A stretch of DNA of 64,000 nt from Agromyces laixinhei (GTDB taxonomy: Bacteria; Actinomycetota; Actinomycetes; Actinomycetales; Microbacteriaceae), in assembly GCF_006337065.1 (NCBI RefSeq), contig NZ_CP040872.1, positions 1,550,001 to 1,614,000 of the forward strand. Direction: 5' to 3'. A program made the translations under genes and the position numbers. A model generated the notes under the pieces. The model was given only the letters and a program-made list of their open reading frames with translations. It was not told the origin of the DNA and ran no database searches. Shown here piece by piece: positions 17,527 to 25,636 of the stretch (positions within the stretch are counted from its first letter, which is position 1; each line of letters starts with the position of its first letter).

Positions 17527-18864
17527 ATGCCAGAGAACCGACGCCCACGTCGAAGCGGCGGGCGCAAGCCTCCGCGATCACCGCGCCCGTCTCCGAAGCC
17601 GCCCGCCACCGACGGGCCGGTGATCGAGCTCGAGATCGAGCGCGTCGCGCACGGCGGCGTCTTCGTCGCCCGCCATGACGGGCGTGTCGTGTTCGTGGCC
17701 GACGCGATCCCCGGCGAGCGGGTCGCAGCACGGGTCAGCGACCAGGGCAAGGAGAGGTTCTGGCGAGCGGAGACCGTCGAGGTGCTCGAGGCCTCGCCCG
17801 ACCGCCGCGAGCACGTGTGGTCCGAGGCATCCGTCGACCGGGCGCCTGAGCGCCGCGCCGGCGGCGCGGAGTTCGGGCACATCCGCATCGAGCGGCAGCG
17901 CGAGCTGAAGGGCGAGGTACTGCGTGAGGCGCTCTCCCGCATGGCGGGTCTCGAGGTCGCGGTCGAGGTCGCGCCGGTCGACCCGGCGCTCGCGCCGGGG
18001 GCATCGCTCGACGACGGCACCGGATGGCGCACCCGCATGCGCCTCCACGTCGGCGCCGACGGGCGGGTGGGACCGTATGCGGCGCGGAGTCACACGATCG
18101 TCCCGGTGGCATCCGTGCCACTCGCCGTTCCCGAGCTGGCCGCCCTGTCGCCGCTCGACGACCGGTTCCCCGGCGCCTCGGCGATCGATCTGGTGGCGCC
18201 GAGCGTCGGTGATCCGGCGATCGTCATGGCCTCGGTCGAGCGGATGCCGCGTGGCGTGCGCCCGACGATCGAGGAACGCGTCGGCGACCGCACGTTCCGG
18301 CTCGACCGCGACGGATTCTGGCAGGTGCACCGCGGGGCGGCGGCGACGCTCACCCGCGCGGTGCAGGAGCTCATCGACGGCGACCTCTTCGACCCGCGGG
18401 CGGCGAACCACGACCTCTACGGCGGCGTGGGGCTGCTCGCCGCTGCCGTCGGCGACCGCTTCGGCGAGACCGTGCGCATCACGACGGTCGAGTCCGATGC
18501 GCGGGCGACCGAGCACGCCGGAGCGAACCTCGCCGAATGGCTCGGTGCCCGCGCCGTGACGGCTCGCGTCGACCGGTACCTCGCGGAGCTCCTGTCCGAC
18601 GGTGCCGCAGAACGGGCCGGCCTCCGCGACGCCACGATCGTGCTCGACCCGCCGCGCGCGGGCGCCGGGCGCGAGGTCGTCGAGCGACTCGCAGAGCTGC
18701 GACCGCGCCAGCTCGTGTACGTCGCGTGCGACCCCGTCGCCTTCGCCCGCGATGTCGGCCTCTTCCGCGAACGCGGCTACGAACTCGACGCGTTGCGCGC
18801 GGTCGACCTGTTCCCGAACACGCACCACGTCGAGGCGGTCGCCCGGCTCCGCGCTATCGTGTGA
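17527..18864 (+). CDS. TrmA/RumA-family RNA methyltransferase with TRAM domain, no Fe-S cysteines
   Basis: Predicted SAM-dependent m5U methyltransferase of tRNA or rRNA, 445 residues. A basic, Pro/Arg-rich N-terminal tail (about 30 residues) precedes a TRAM domain (residues 35-95: ELEIERVAHGGVFVARHDG) and a class I methyltransferase domain. Catalytic features are present: LDPPRAGAGREV and the nucleophile Cys in LVYVACDP. The CxxxxxCxxC cluster that binds [4Fe-4S] in RumA is missing; the equivalent site reads RRAGGAEFGHI. First gene of a plus-strand block lying between maf and the carboxylase epsilon gene. Target base and RNA cannot be told from the sequence. Confidence 0.88.
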   Translation: MPENRRPRRSGGRKPPRSPRPSPKPPATDGPVIELEIERVAHGGVFVARHDGRVVFVADAIPGERVAARVSDQGKERFWRAETVEVLEASPDRREHVWSEASVDRAPERRAGGAEFGHIRIERQRELKGEVLREALSRMAGLEVAVEVAPVDPALAPGASLDDGTGWRTRMRLHVGADGRVGPYAARSHTIVPVASVPLAVPELAALSPLDDRFPGASAIDLVAPSVGDPAIVMASVERMPRGVRPTIEERVGDRTFRLDRDGFWQVHRGAAATLTRAVQELIDGDLFDPRAANHDLYGGVGLLAAAVGDRFGETVRITTVESDARATEHAGANLAEWLGARAVTARVDRYLAELLSDGAAERAGLRDATIVLDPPRAGAGREVVERLAELRPRQLVYVACDPVAFARDVGLFRERGYELDALRAVDLFPNTHHVEAVARLRAIV

Positions 18865-18884
18865 TCGAGGAAGAGGGGGACGTC

Positions 18885-19574
18885 GTGGCCGGAGCGCCCA
18901 CACCAGCAGCGGATTCCGCGGCGACCATCGCGATCGTCGACGACCACGAGGCCGTGCGACTCGGGTTGCGCGCGGCATGTCGAGACGCCGGGTACGAGGT
19001 CGTGGTCGATGCCGCGAGCGTGCCCGAACTGCTCGATCGTCTCGCTGGGCGCACTTGCGACGTCGTCGTGCTCGATCTGTCGCTCGGCGACGGCTCGTCG
19101 GTGACCGAGAACGTGCACGCCGTGCTCGCGACGGGCAGCGCCGTGCTCGTGCACAGCATCGCCGACCGTGTCGCGGCGGTGCGCGAATCGCTCGCGGCGG
19201 GGGCGGCGGGCGTGATTCCGAAGTCCGCGCCGACGGCAGCGGTGATCGCCGCGATCGCCACGGTGGCGCGGGGCGAGGCACTCAACAACGTCGAGTGGGC
19301 GAGTGCGATCGAGGCCGATAGCGACTTCGCGAGGGCCCAGCTCGGGCGGCGCGAACACGACGTGCTGCACCTCTATGCCTCGGGGCTGCCGTTGAAGCTC
19401 GTCGCCCTTCAGCTCGGCATCGCCCACTCGACCGCGCGCGAGTACCTCGACCGCATCCGCGCGAAGTACATCGAGGTGGGCCGTCCGGCCCCGACGAAGG
19501 TCGACCTGTTGCGCCGGGCGGTCGAGGACGGGATCCTCCCCGGCCTCGACGATGGCGGAGATGCCCGCCGTTGA
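18885..19574 (+). CDS. Two-component response regulator, NarL/LuxR-like
   Basis: Cytoplasmic DNA-binding regulator of 229 residues. Receiver domain: acidic pair in IAIVDDHEAVRLGL, phosphoacceptor Asp in VVVLDLSLGDG, Ser in LVHS and Lys in GVIPKSAP. The C-terminal helix-turn-helix (residues 155-215, AQLGRREHDVLHLYASG then IAHSTAREYLDRIRAKY) is LuxR-like but diverged. GTG 18885 is preferred over GTG 18861 because the strong purine tract GAGGAAGAGGGGG lies before it and the upstream GTG overlaps the previous stop. The sensor kinase overlaps its 3' end by 23 bases, so they form a cognate pair. Confidence 0.9.
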   Translation: MAGAPTPAADSAATIAIVDDHEAVRLGLRAACRDAGYEVVVDAASVPELLDRLAGRTCDVVVLDLSLGDGSSVTENVHAVLATGSAVLVHSIADRVAAVRESLAAGAAGVIPKSAPTAAVIAAIATVARGEALNNVEWASAIEADSDFARAQLGRREHDVLHLYASGLPLKLVALQLGIAHSTAREYLDRIRAKYIEVGRPAPTKVDLLRRAVEDGILPGLDDGGDARR

Positions 19575-20793
19575 CTGGCGGGTGACGCGCATCGCGCGTC
19601 GCCGCTCCCCGGTGACCCGCGCGCAGGTCGAGACCGTGACGGGCCGCGCGCTCGGCCTCGTCGGCCTCGTCTTCGGAGCGCAGACCGTGCCGATGGCGCT
19701 CGAACAGGCCGACGCACTCGTACCCGGGGCCGGTATCGCCCTCATGGCCGTGCTCTACGGCGCGATCGTCGCCCTCGCTGTTGCGACCGTGACGAAGATC
19801 GCGGTGCGCACCGCGTGTTTCGCCTTCGCCGCGCTCTATGCGCTCGCGCTCGTCGCGTGGCCGTTCCTCGTCGAGAACCCGGCGGCACTCGACGGCGGTG
19901 CTCCGTGGCTCTACTACCTCTGCACGGTTGCGACCACCGCCGCCGTCGTGGCGATGCCGCCGATCTGGGCGGCCGTGTACACGGTCGTCGTGCCTGCCAT
20001 CTACGGCGCGGTCCGGCTCCTCCCTGCCGGCGGCGACGCAGGGCCGTTGCTCTCGGTGCTCGACGCCCTGTACTCGGTCGTGCTCGGCGGGGTCGTGCTC
20101 GTGATCGTCACGATGCTGCGCCAGGCGGCGAAGGCCGTCGACTCGGCGCAGGAGGCCGCGCTCGATCGATACGACGTCGCTGCGCGCCTGCACGCGAACG
20201 AGATCGAGCGGGTCAAGGTCGACGCGCTCGTGCACGACAGCGTGCTGACCACACTGCTCACCGCCGCCGTCGCGACATCGCCGGATCAGCAGGAGCTCGC
20301 TGCGCGCATGGCGCGCGATGCCGTGCGACGACTCGACGAGGCCGGGGCGACCGGTCCGCGCGCACTCGACCGGGTGGCGCTTCCGGTGCTGGTGCGGCGG
20401 CTGCGCGCCGCCCTCACGACGTTCAACACGCCGTTCACCGTGCGAACCGTCAACGCCGGCGGCGTCGAGCTGCCCGTCGAGGCCGTCGAGGCGTTGTACG
20501 CGGCCGCGGTGCAGGCGATGGTCAACAGCCTGCAGCACGCCGACGAACCGCCCCTGTCGACGAGACGCGAACTCCGCATCCGGGGCGTGCGCGCGGGCGG
20601 CTGCGTCATCGAGGTCGCCGACAACGGGTGCGGCTTCGATCTCGCGCGGGTGCCGGAAGGGCGCCTCGGCCTCCGCATCTCGATCGCGGAGCGCATGGCG
20701 AATGCGGGAGGGGCGGCGCGGATCGAGTCTCGCATCGGGCACGGTACGACCGTGACTCTCGCCTGGCCGCAGGGGGCGGGAGGCAGCGCATGA
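19552..20793 (+). CDS. Sensor histidine kinase
   Basis: Membrane sensor of 413 residues. About six hydrophobic segments lie between residues 25 and 190 with no large extracellular loop, so it probably senses a membrane signal. The phosphoacceptor region is VDALVHDSVLTTLLTAA (His near residue 228), of the HisKA_3/DesK type that pairs with NarL-type regulators. The C-terminal ATPase domain shows NSLQHAD (N box), VADNGCGFD (G1) and GHGTTVTL (G2). It overlaps the regulator gene upstream and the next gene downstream (ATGA). Regulated genes are unknown. Confidence 0.9.
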   Translation: MAEMPAVDWRVTRIARRRSPVTRAQVETVTGRALGLVGLVFGAQTVPMALEQADALVPGAGIALMAVLYGAIVALAVATVTKIAVRTACFAFAALYALALVAWPFLVENPAALDGGAPWLYYLCTVATTAAVVAMPPIWAAVYTVVVPAIYGAVRLLPAGGDAGPLLSVLDALYSVVLGGVVLVIVTMLRQAAKAVDSAQEAALDRYDVAARLHANEIERVKVDALVHDSVLTTLLTAAVATSPDQQELAARMARDAVRRLDEAGATGPRALDRVALPVLVRRLRAALTTFNTPFTVRTVNAGGVELPVEAVEALYAAAVQAMVNSLQHADEPPLSTRRELRIRGVRAGGCVIEVADNGCGFDLARVPEGRLGLRISIAERMANAGGAARIESRIGHGTTVTLAWPQGAGGSA

Positions 20794-21818
20794 TCTCGAT
20801 TCCCCGCTGGCTTCTGCTCGTACTCGGGGCCCTGTTCTCGGCTTACCACGTGGTGCTCGGCATCTACTCGCTGGGCCGCGCCGCTTCGCCGTGGCCGGCC
20901 GTCGTGGCCCTCCTGCTCTACTCGACGGCCACCGTGCTCAGCCTCTGGCCGACCACGCGCCTGCGGATGCCGGAATGGCTCGCCGCGTTCGACCTCGCCG
21001 TCTCGATCGTGCTGCCGCTCCTCGTGACGAGCCAGCTCGACCCGGACGCCGAGAACGGGTACGCGACCTGGTACGTCGCCGCGGTGGGCACGCTCATGAC
21101 GATCACGGCGGCTCGTCGGCAGCTGACGGCCGCCTGGCTCGGCGTCGCCGTCCTCGCGGTGCAGAGCGTCGTGTGGGCCGGCCCGCTCGCCCTCGGCGGC
21201 CTCGGGGTGATCGGAAGCATCGTCTGGGTCGGGATCGCCCACATGCTGACGACCGCTCTGGCGGGCGCTTCGCGCGAGACCCGGCGCTACGCGCAGGCCG
21301 AGCGGGAGGCCGCAGCCTGGCAGGCCGCCCAGGACGCGCACCTGTTCGAGGGGCGCATGCGCCTCGCCTCGACGAACCGGCTCGCCGCGCCGATGCTCCG
21401 ACGCATCGTGGATCGTGGCGGCGCGCTCAGCGAGGCGCAACGTGACGAGTGCCGCACACTCGAGGCGGCCATCCGCGACGAGATCCGCGGGCGGATGCTG
21501 CTGACCGACGCCGTGCGCTTCGAGGTGCAGCGCGCTCGCGCCCGCGGCATCACGGTCACACTGCTCGACGAGGGCGGCATCGACGACCTCGACGAGGCGG
21601 AGCGCGACCGGGTGCTGTCCCGACTCGCGGATGCCGTCGCGGGATCGACCGCCGATCGCATCATCGTCCGCACCGCGGCCGAGGCTTCGCCCATCGCGGT
21701 CACCGTCGTCGGGCTTCGCGAGACGGAGGCGTCGACATCCGACTCCGACGAGGCCGAGGTCGACCTGTGGCTGGAGATCCCGCGCCGGCCCGAAGCCCGG
21801 CCTGAAGCCCGGACATGA
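20790..21818 (+). CDS. Kinase-operon membrane protein without recognisable kinase core
   Basis: Unrecognised 342-residue membrane protein co-translated with the histidine kinase by a 4-base overlap. Residues 1-165 contain about five or six hydrophobic segments (ISIPRWLLLVLGALFSAYHV at the start). A charged, helical region follows from residue 165 (RRYAQAEREAAAWQAAQDAH), laid out like a linker and dimerisation helix, and then an alpha/beta-looking C-terminal region of about 130 residues. No phosphoacceptor His in an H-D/E context and no N or G boxes were found, so it is not an active kinase. It may be a degenerate kinase or accessory sensor. Its last codons lie in a 25-base tandem repeat. Confidence 0.75.
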   Translation: MISIPRWLLLVLGALFSAYHVVLGIYSLGRAASPWPAVVALLLYSTATVLSLWPTTRLRMPEWLAAFDLAVSIVLPLLVTSQLDPDAENGYATWYVAAVGTLMTITAARRQLTAAWLGVAVLAVQSVVWAGPLALGGLGVIGSIVWVGIAHMLTTALAGASRETRRYAQAEREAAAWQAAQDAHLFEGRMRLASTNRLAAPMLRRIVDRGGALSEAQRDECRTLEAAIRDEIRGRMLLTDAVRFEVQRARARGITVTLLDEGGIDDLDEAERDRVLSRLADAVAGSTADRIIVRTAAEASPIAVTVVGLRETEASTSDSDEAEVDLWLEIPRRPEARPEART

Positions 21819-21841
21819 AGCCCGGCCCGAAGCCCGGACAT
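21792..21841 (+). repeat. Two tandem 25-base units at the end of the membrane-protein gene
   Basis: The unit GAAGCCCGGCCTGAAGCCCG plus GACAT occurs at 21792-21816 and 21817-21841 with one base different. Each unit is itself two 12-13-base halves. The stop codon is at the junction. Confidence 0.85.
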
Positions 21842-21847
21842 GAAGGT

Positions 21848-21874
21848 GGGGGGCCGATCTGAGATCGACCCCCC
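21848..21874 (+). terminator. Hairpin downstream of the sensor-kinase block
   Basis: GGGGGGCCGATCT (21848-21860) pairs with AGATCGACCCCCC (21862-21874), with one internal C-A mismatch and a very short loop. It lies 30 bases after the last plus-strand gene. There is no T-run, so termination is only likely, as for many actinobacterial hairpins. Confidence 0.55.
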
Positions 21875-22020
21875 ATCAAGCCCGAGTCACGGCGACAACC
21901 CGAATGTCACCCTGACTCGCCCCCAATCGTCAGCGGTTACCCGACCGGTGACGACGGCGACTCCAGTGGAGCCTGCACTGACAATACTGAGGCACGTCGA
22001 ACGCATCGACCAGTCAGCAT

Positions 22021-22046
22021 TTCGGGGGACACGTTCGGGGGACACG
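22021..22046. repeat. Tandem pair of a 13-base unit
   Basis: TTCGGGGGACACG occurs twice head to tail between the kinase-block hairpin and the end of the epsilon gene. No function was recognised; the rest of the 244-base gap (21819-22062) shows nothing else clear. Confidence 0.8.
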
Positions 22047-22062
22047 CTCGCGAGCGAACGGT

Positions 22063-22293
22063 TCAGCGACCGTGGCGCACCCAACGACCGGGTCCGACGA
22101 CGACCGGCCCGCGCAGTGCACCGTCGCTGCGCACCCAGGCGCTCCGACCGGGTTCGGCGACGGATGCCGCTGCCGACGACTCCTCGTCGAGGGCCGCGAG
22201 CAGCACGGCGGTGACCGCAGCGGCGTCTTCGGGGGTGACCGCCCGGGTCTCGAACCGCAGTGCGGCAGCGCGTTCGTCGATGTCGTCGTTCAT
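22063..22293 (-). CDS. Acyl-CoA carboxylase epsilon subunit
   Basis: Small (76-residue) accessory subunit that in actinobacteria binds and activates the AccA-AccD holoenzyme. It has the family pattern: an N-terminal charged part, the helix TPEDAAAVTAVLLAALDEE near residues 20-38, a variable linker, and a Trp-containing tail ending SAWVRSDGALRG...RWVRHGR. The start lies 9 bases after the beta-chain stop on the same strand, so it is translated from the same message. Short and weakly conserved, so the call leans on position as well as sequence. Confidence 0.82.
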   Translation of the reverse strand: MNDDIDERAAALRFETRAVTPEDAAAVTAVLLAALDEESSAAASVAEPGRSAWVRSDGALRGPVVVGPGRWVRHGR

Positions 22294-22302
22294 CTCGAGC
22301 CC

Positions 22303-23901
22303 CTAGAGCGGGATGTTCCCGTGCTTCTTGGCCGGCAGGCTCGCGCGTTTCGTGCGGAGCGCCCGGAGCGCCTTCACGACGGCGACGCGGGTCGCCGCCG
22401 GCTCGATCACGCCGTCGAGTTCGCCGCGTTCGGCGGCGAGGAACGGTGAGGCCACGTTGTAGGTGTACTCGTTCGCGAGCCTCGTGCGAACGGCCGCGAC
22501 GTCTTCACCGGCGCTCTCTGCTGCCTTGATCTCGGCACGGTAGAGGATGTTCACGGCTCCCTGCCCGCCCATGACCGCGATCTCGGCGGTCGGCCAGGCG
22601 AGGTTGATGTCGGCGCCGAGCTGCTTCGAGCCCATCACGATGTACGCGCCGCCGTAGGCCTTGCGCGTGATGACGGTGACGAGCGGCACCGTCGCCTCGG
22701 CGTAGGCGTAGAGCAGCTTCGCTCCGCGTCGGATGACCCCGGTCCACTCCTGCTCGGTGCCCGGGAGGTAGCCGGGCACGTCGACGAGGGTCAGGATCGG
22801 AATCGAGAAGGCGTCGCAGAACCGTACGAAGCGGCTGGCCTTCTCGCCCGCCGCGATGTTCAGCGTGCCGGCCATCTGGCTCGGCTGGTTCGCGATGATG
22901 CCGATCGAACGCCCGTCGACGCGGGCGAATCCCACGACGATGTTCGGGGCGAACAGCGGCTGCACCTCGAGGAAGTCGCCGTGGTCGACGATGCCTTCGA
23001 TGACCGAGTGCATGTCGTAGGGCTGGTTCGGCGAATCGGGGATGATGGTGTTCAGCCGGCGGTCGTCGTCGGTGATCTCGAGTTCGGGCTCGGCGTCGTA
23101 CACCGGAGCATCCGTCATGTTGTTGTCGGGAAGGAACGAGACGAGGGTGCGCGCGTAGTCGAGCGCGTCGGACTCGTCGCTCGCCAGGTAGTGGGCGACG
23201 CCCGAGACCGAGTTGTGGGTGAGCGCGCCGCCGAGTTCCTCCATGCCGACGTCTTCGCCGGTCACGGTCTTGATGACGTCGGGGCCGGTCACGAACATCT
23301 GGCTCGTCTTGTCGACCATGATCACGAAGTCGGTGAGTGCGGGTGAGTACACCGCGCCGCCCGCGGCCGGTCCGCAGACGATCGAGATCTGCGGGATGAC
23401 ACCGGAGGCCGCGGTGTTGCGCCGGAAGATCTCGCCGTACTTTCCGAGCGCCACCACGCCCTCCTGGATGCGGGCCCCGCCCGAGTCGAGGATGCCGATG
23501 ATCGGCACGCCGGTCTTCAGGGCGAGCTCCATGACCTTGATGATCTTCTCGCCCGCGACCTCGCCGAGCGAGCCGCCGAAGATCGTGAAGTCCTGCGAGT
23601 ACACGGCCACCTGGCGGCCGTGGATGGTGCCGGTGCCCGTGACCACGGCGTCGCCGTAGGGGCGCTTGGCGTCCATGCCGAACGCGTGGGTGCGGTGCCG
23701 GACGAATTCATCGAGTTCGACGAACGAGCCGGGGTCGAGGAGTTCGGCGATGCGTTCGCGCGCCGTCATCTTGCCTTTGGCGTGCTGCTTCTCGATCGCC
23801 GCCTCGCCCGACGCCGTCACCGCTTCGTGGTAGCGCAGCTTGAGGTCGGCGAGCTTGCCGGCGGTCGTGGAGAGGTCGGGGCCGTCAGTCGCTTCGGTCA
23901 C
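22303..23901 (-). CDS. Acyl-CoA carboxylase beta chain (carboxyltransferase)
   Basis: Transfers the carboxyl group from biotin to propionyl-CoA (or acetyl-CoA), making methylmalonyl- or malonyl-CoA. The 532-residue crotonase-fold protein has both halves: [20 protein letters not shown] (acyl-CoA side) and [20 protein letters not shown] followed by [15 protein letters not shown] (biotin side). Closest in style to AccD5/PccB. The GTG at 23901 is chosen because it follows a minus-strand TAGAGT by 7 bases; the frame is open 11 codons further upstream. It is followed by the epsilon gene, and divergent birA supplies the biotinylating enzyme. Confidence 0.94.
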   Translation of the reverse strand: MTEATDGPDLSTTAGKLADLKLRYHEAVTASGEAAIEKQHAKGKMTARERIAELLDPGSFVELDEFVRHRTHAFGMDAKRPYGDAVVTGTGTIHGRQVAVYSQDFTIFGGSLGEVAGEKIIKVMELALKTGVPIIGILDSGGARIQEGVVALGKYGEIFRRNTAASGVIPQISIVCGPAAGGAVYSPALTDFVIMVDKTSQMFVTGPDVIKTVTGEDVGMEELGGALTHNSVSGVAHYLASDESDALDYARTLVSFLPDNNMTDAPVYDAEPELEITDDDRRLNTIIPDSPNQPYDMHSVIEGIVDHGDFLEVQPLFAPNIVVGFARVDGRSIGIIANQPSQMAGTLNIAAGEKASRFVRFCDAFSIPILTLVDVPGYLPGTEQEWTGVIRRGAKLLYAYAEATVPLVTVITRKAYGGAYIVMGSKQLGADINLAWPTAEIAVMGGQGAVNILYRAEIKAAESAGEDVAAVRTRLANEYTYNVASPFLAAERGELDGVIEPAATRVAVVKALRALRTKRASLPAKKHGNIPL

Positions 23902-23908
23902 GCCGTTC

Positions 23909-23914
23909 ACTCTA
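23909..23914 (-). promoter_or_regulatory. Likely -10 box (TAGAGT) of the carboxylase beta-chain gene, leaderless
   Basis: On the minus strand TAGAGT is followed by 7 bases and the GTG at 23901. Confidence 0.5.
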
Positions 23915-24007
23915 CCGCTGAGCGGTTGGCCCACTTCCTTGACGGATTCCTACAACTTTGCTCTCTGGGCATGTCGAATGGAGCCGAGCCCTCCTGTGAT
24001 CGCTGGG

Positions 24008-24013
24008 TAGGGT
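24008..24013 (+). promoter_or_regulatory. Likely -10 box (TAGGGT) of birA, leaderless
   Basis: TAGGGT is followed by 7 bases and the ATG at 24021. This supports 24021 over the in-frame GTG 24012 and ATG 24015, which overlap or abut the box. Confidence 0.5.
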
Positions 24014-24020
24014 GATGCTC

Positions 24021-24968
24021 ATGGATTGGGAGCATTCGCGCGCGGCCGTGCCGCGGTTCGAGTTCCGCGACGAGGTCGGGTCGACCAACGACGAGCTCCG
24101 CGTGGCCGCGAGCGGGCCGGATGCCGCGGAGTGGGGTCATGGCGCGGTGCTCGTCACCGACAACCAGACGAGCGGCCGCGGGCGTCTCGGCCGGGTGTGG
24201 CTCGCGCCGACGGGCAAGACCCTCGCGATCTCGGTGCTGCTCCGACCCGAGCTCGAGGGCGGTGCGCCACTGCCCGCCGACGCCTACGGCTGGATCCCCC
24301 TCATCGCGGGCGCCGCGATGACCGAGGCGGTGCGCCGTGCCGTCGAGCCGCACCTCGGTTCGCGCATCGAGCCGGAAGAAGAGCGCGAGCCCGCGACCTC
24401 CGCCCGCCGCAGCCGGCGCGCTCGTGCCGATGAGGCCGAAGCGCTCGACGAGAGCGGCGGTGTCGTCGTCGAGCTCAAGTGGCCGAACGACGTGCTCGTC
24501 TCCGGTTTCAAGATCTGCGGCATCCTGTCGGAGCTGCTGCCGCCCTCGCCCGGCTCGGCGGATTCGACGGATCCGGCAGGCGCCGGCGCCGTGATCGTGG
24601 GCGCCGGGCTCAACCTGACGCTCGACGAGCACGACCTGCCGACGCTGGCCTCGACATCGCTGCTGCTCGTGACCGGAGCACAGCCCGACGCCGACGCGGT
24701 GCTCGCCGATTACCTCAACACCTTCCTCGAGATGTTCGATGCCTTCACCCGGGCCGGCGCGGATGCCGCGGCGAGCGGCATCGCGGCCAGGGTCACCGCG
24801 CTCTGCGTCACGATCGGCAGCGAGGTTCGCGTCGAACTTCCTGGCGACCGCGAGCTTCTCGGGCGCGCCGATCGGCTCGAGCGCGACGGCCGACTCGTCG
24901 TGATCGACCGTGAGAACGGCGAGCCGTGGACTGTCGCCGCCGGAGACGTCACCCACCTGCGGTATTAA
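24021..24968 (+). CDS. birA: Biotin-[acetyl-CoA-carboxylase] ligase
   Basis: Forms biotinyl-AMP and attaches biotin to the carrier lysine of the carboxylase alpha chain. Catalytic features: SGRGRLGRVWLAPTGKTLAI (biotin/ATP loop) and VELKWPNDVLVSGFKICGIL, with a small SH3-like C-terminal domain. There is no N-terminal repressor domain, so it is a monofunctional class I ligase. At 315 residues it is longer than usual: residues near 115-150 hold a charged insertion (EPEEEREPATSARRSRRARA and on) between two conserved strands. It is divergent from the carboxylase beta-chain gene. Confidence 0.94.
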   Translation: MDWEHSRAAVPRFEFRDEVGSTNDELRVAASGPDAAEWGHGAVLVTDNQTSGRGRLGRVWLAPTGKTLAISVLLRPELEGGAPLPADAYGWIPLIAGAAMTEAVRRAVEPHLGSRIEPEEEREPATSARRSRRARADEAEALDESGGVVVELKWPNDVLVSGFKICGILSELLPPSPGSADSTDPAGAGAVIVGAGLNLTLDEHDLPTLASTSLLLVTGAQPDADAVLADYLNTFLEMFDAFTRAGADAAASGIAARVTALCVTIGSEVRVELPGDRELLGRADRLERDGRLVVIDRENGEPWTVAAGDVTHLRY

Positions 24969-24975
24969 TGGGCGT

Positions 24976-25539
24976 ATGAGGCCTGCCGCGACACCCGAAG
25001 CGACCGTGCCGCCGGCGCAGCCGCCGGAGCGCGTCGTGGCGCGCCTGCGACGAAGCGCCCGTGGGCTGACGGTGCCCGCGATCCTCGTCATCGTGCTCGC
25101 CGGGGCCGCGGCATACGGCGTCGGCATCGCACCCGAACTCTGGCAGGACCTCGCGATCGTCGGCGGGGCCGTGCTCGTCGCGCTGCTCGGGTCGTTCCTG
25201 CCCTTCCTCGCCTGGCTCACCCGGCGCACCACGATCACGACCCGGCGCATCATCGTGCGCAGCGGCATCTTCGTGCGCGTACGGCAGGAGTTGCTGCACA
25301 GCCGGGGCTACGACGTGACGGTCCGCCGCACGTGGTGGCAGAGCGCGTTCGGCTCGGGCGACGTGCGGATCAACACCGGCCACGAGAAGCCGTTCGTGCT
25401 GAAGAACGTGCCGAAGCCCGAGCTGGTGCAGGGTGCACTGCAGGAGCTCATGGGCGAGGAGCATTCCCGCGTCGCCGAACGCCGTCGCGCCGAGCAGTCC
25501 ATGATCGAGGGCGACACCGTGGCGTGGGGCGGTCGCTGA
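24976..25539 (+). CDS. PH-domain (bPH2-type) membrane protein
   Basis: 187-residue membrane-associated protein. Two hydrophobic segments (residues 33-50 and 58-85) are followed by a bacterial PH-like domain: TTRRIIVRSGIFVRVRQELL and later SGDVRINTG, with VLKNVPKPELVQGALQELM at the end. The ATG at 24976 begins 7 bases after birA and is probably co-transcribed. A homologue beside birA is conserved in actinobacteria (mycobacterial Rv3278c position, from memory). The cellular role of this family is not established. Confidence 0.88.
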   Translation: MRPAATPEATVPPAQPPERVVARLRRSARGLTVPAILVIVLAGAAAYGVGIAPELWQDLAIVGGAVLVALLGSFLPFLAWLTRRTTITTRRIIVRSGIFVRVRQELLHSRGYDVTVRRTWWQSAFGSGDVRINTGHEKPFVLKNVPKPELVQGALQELMGEEHSRVAERRRAEQSMIEGDTVAWGGR

Positions 25540-25636
25540 ATCTGAGCGATCGTTCAGCGGGATGCCTCCAAACGACGTAACGTTGAGAGGTGGTCTCGTG
25601 TTGCCCGAGCGCGAGCCGCGCGATGAAGGGTTCCTC

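Noticed and set aside
21840..22214. 124-codon plus-strand frame after the kinase block
   Set aside because: It runs through the hairpin and antisense to the epsilon gene, and has no recognisable domain or ribosome binding site.
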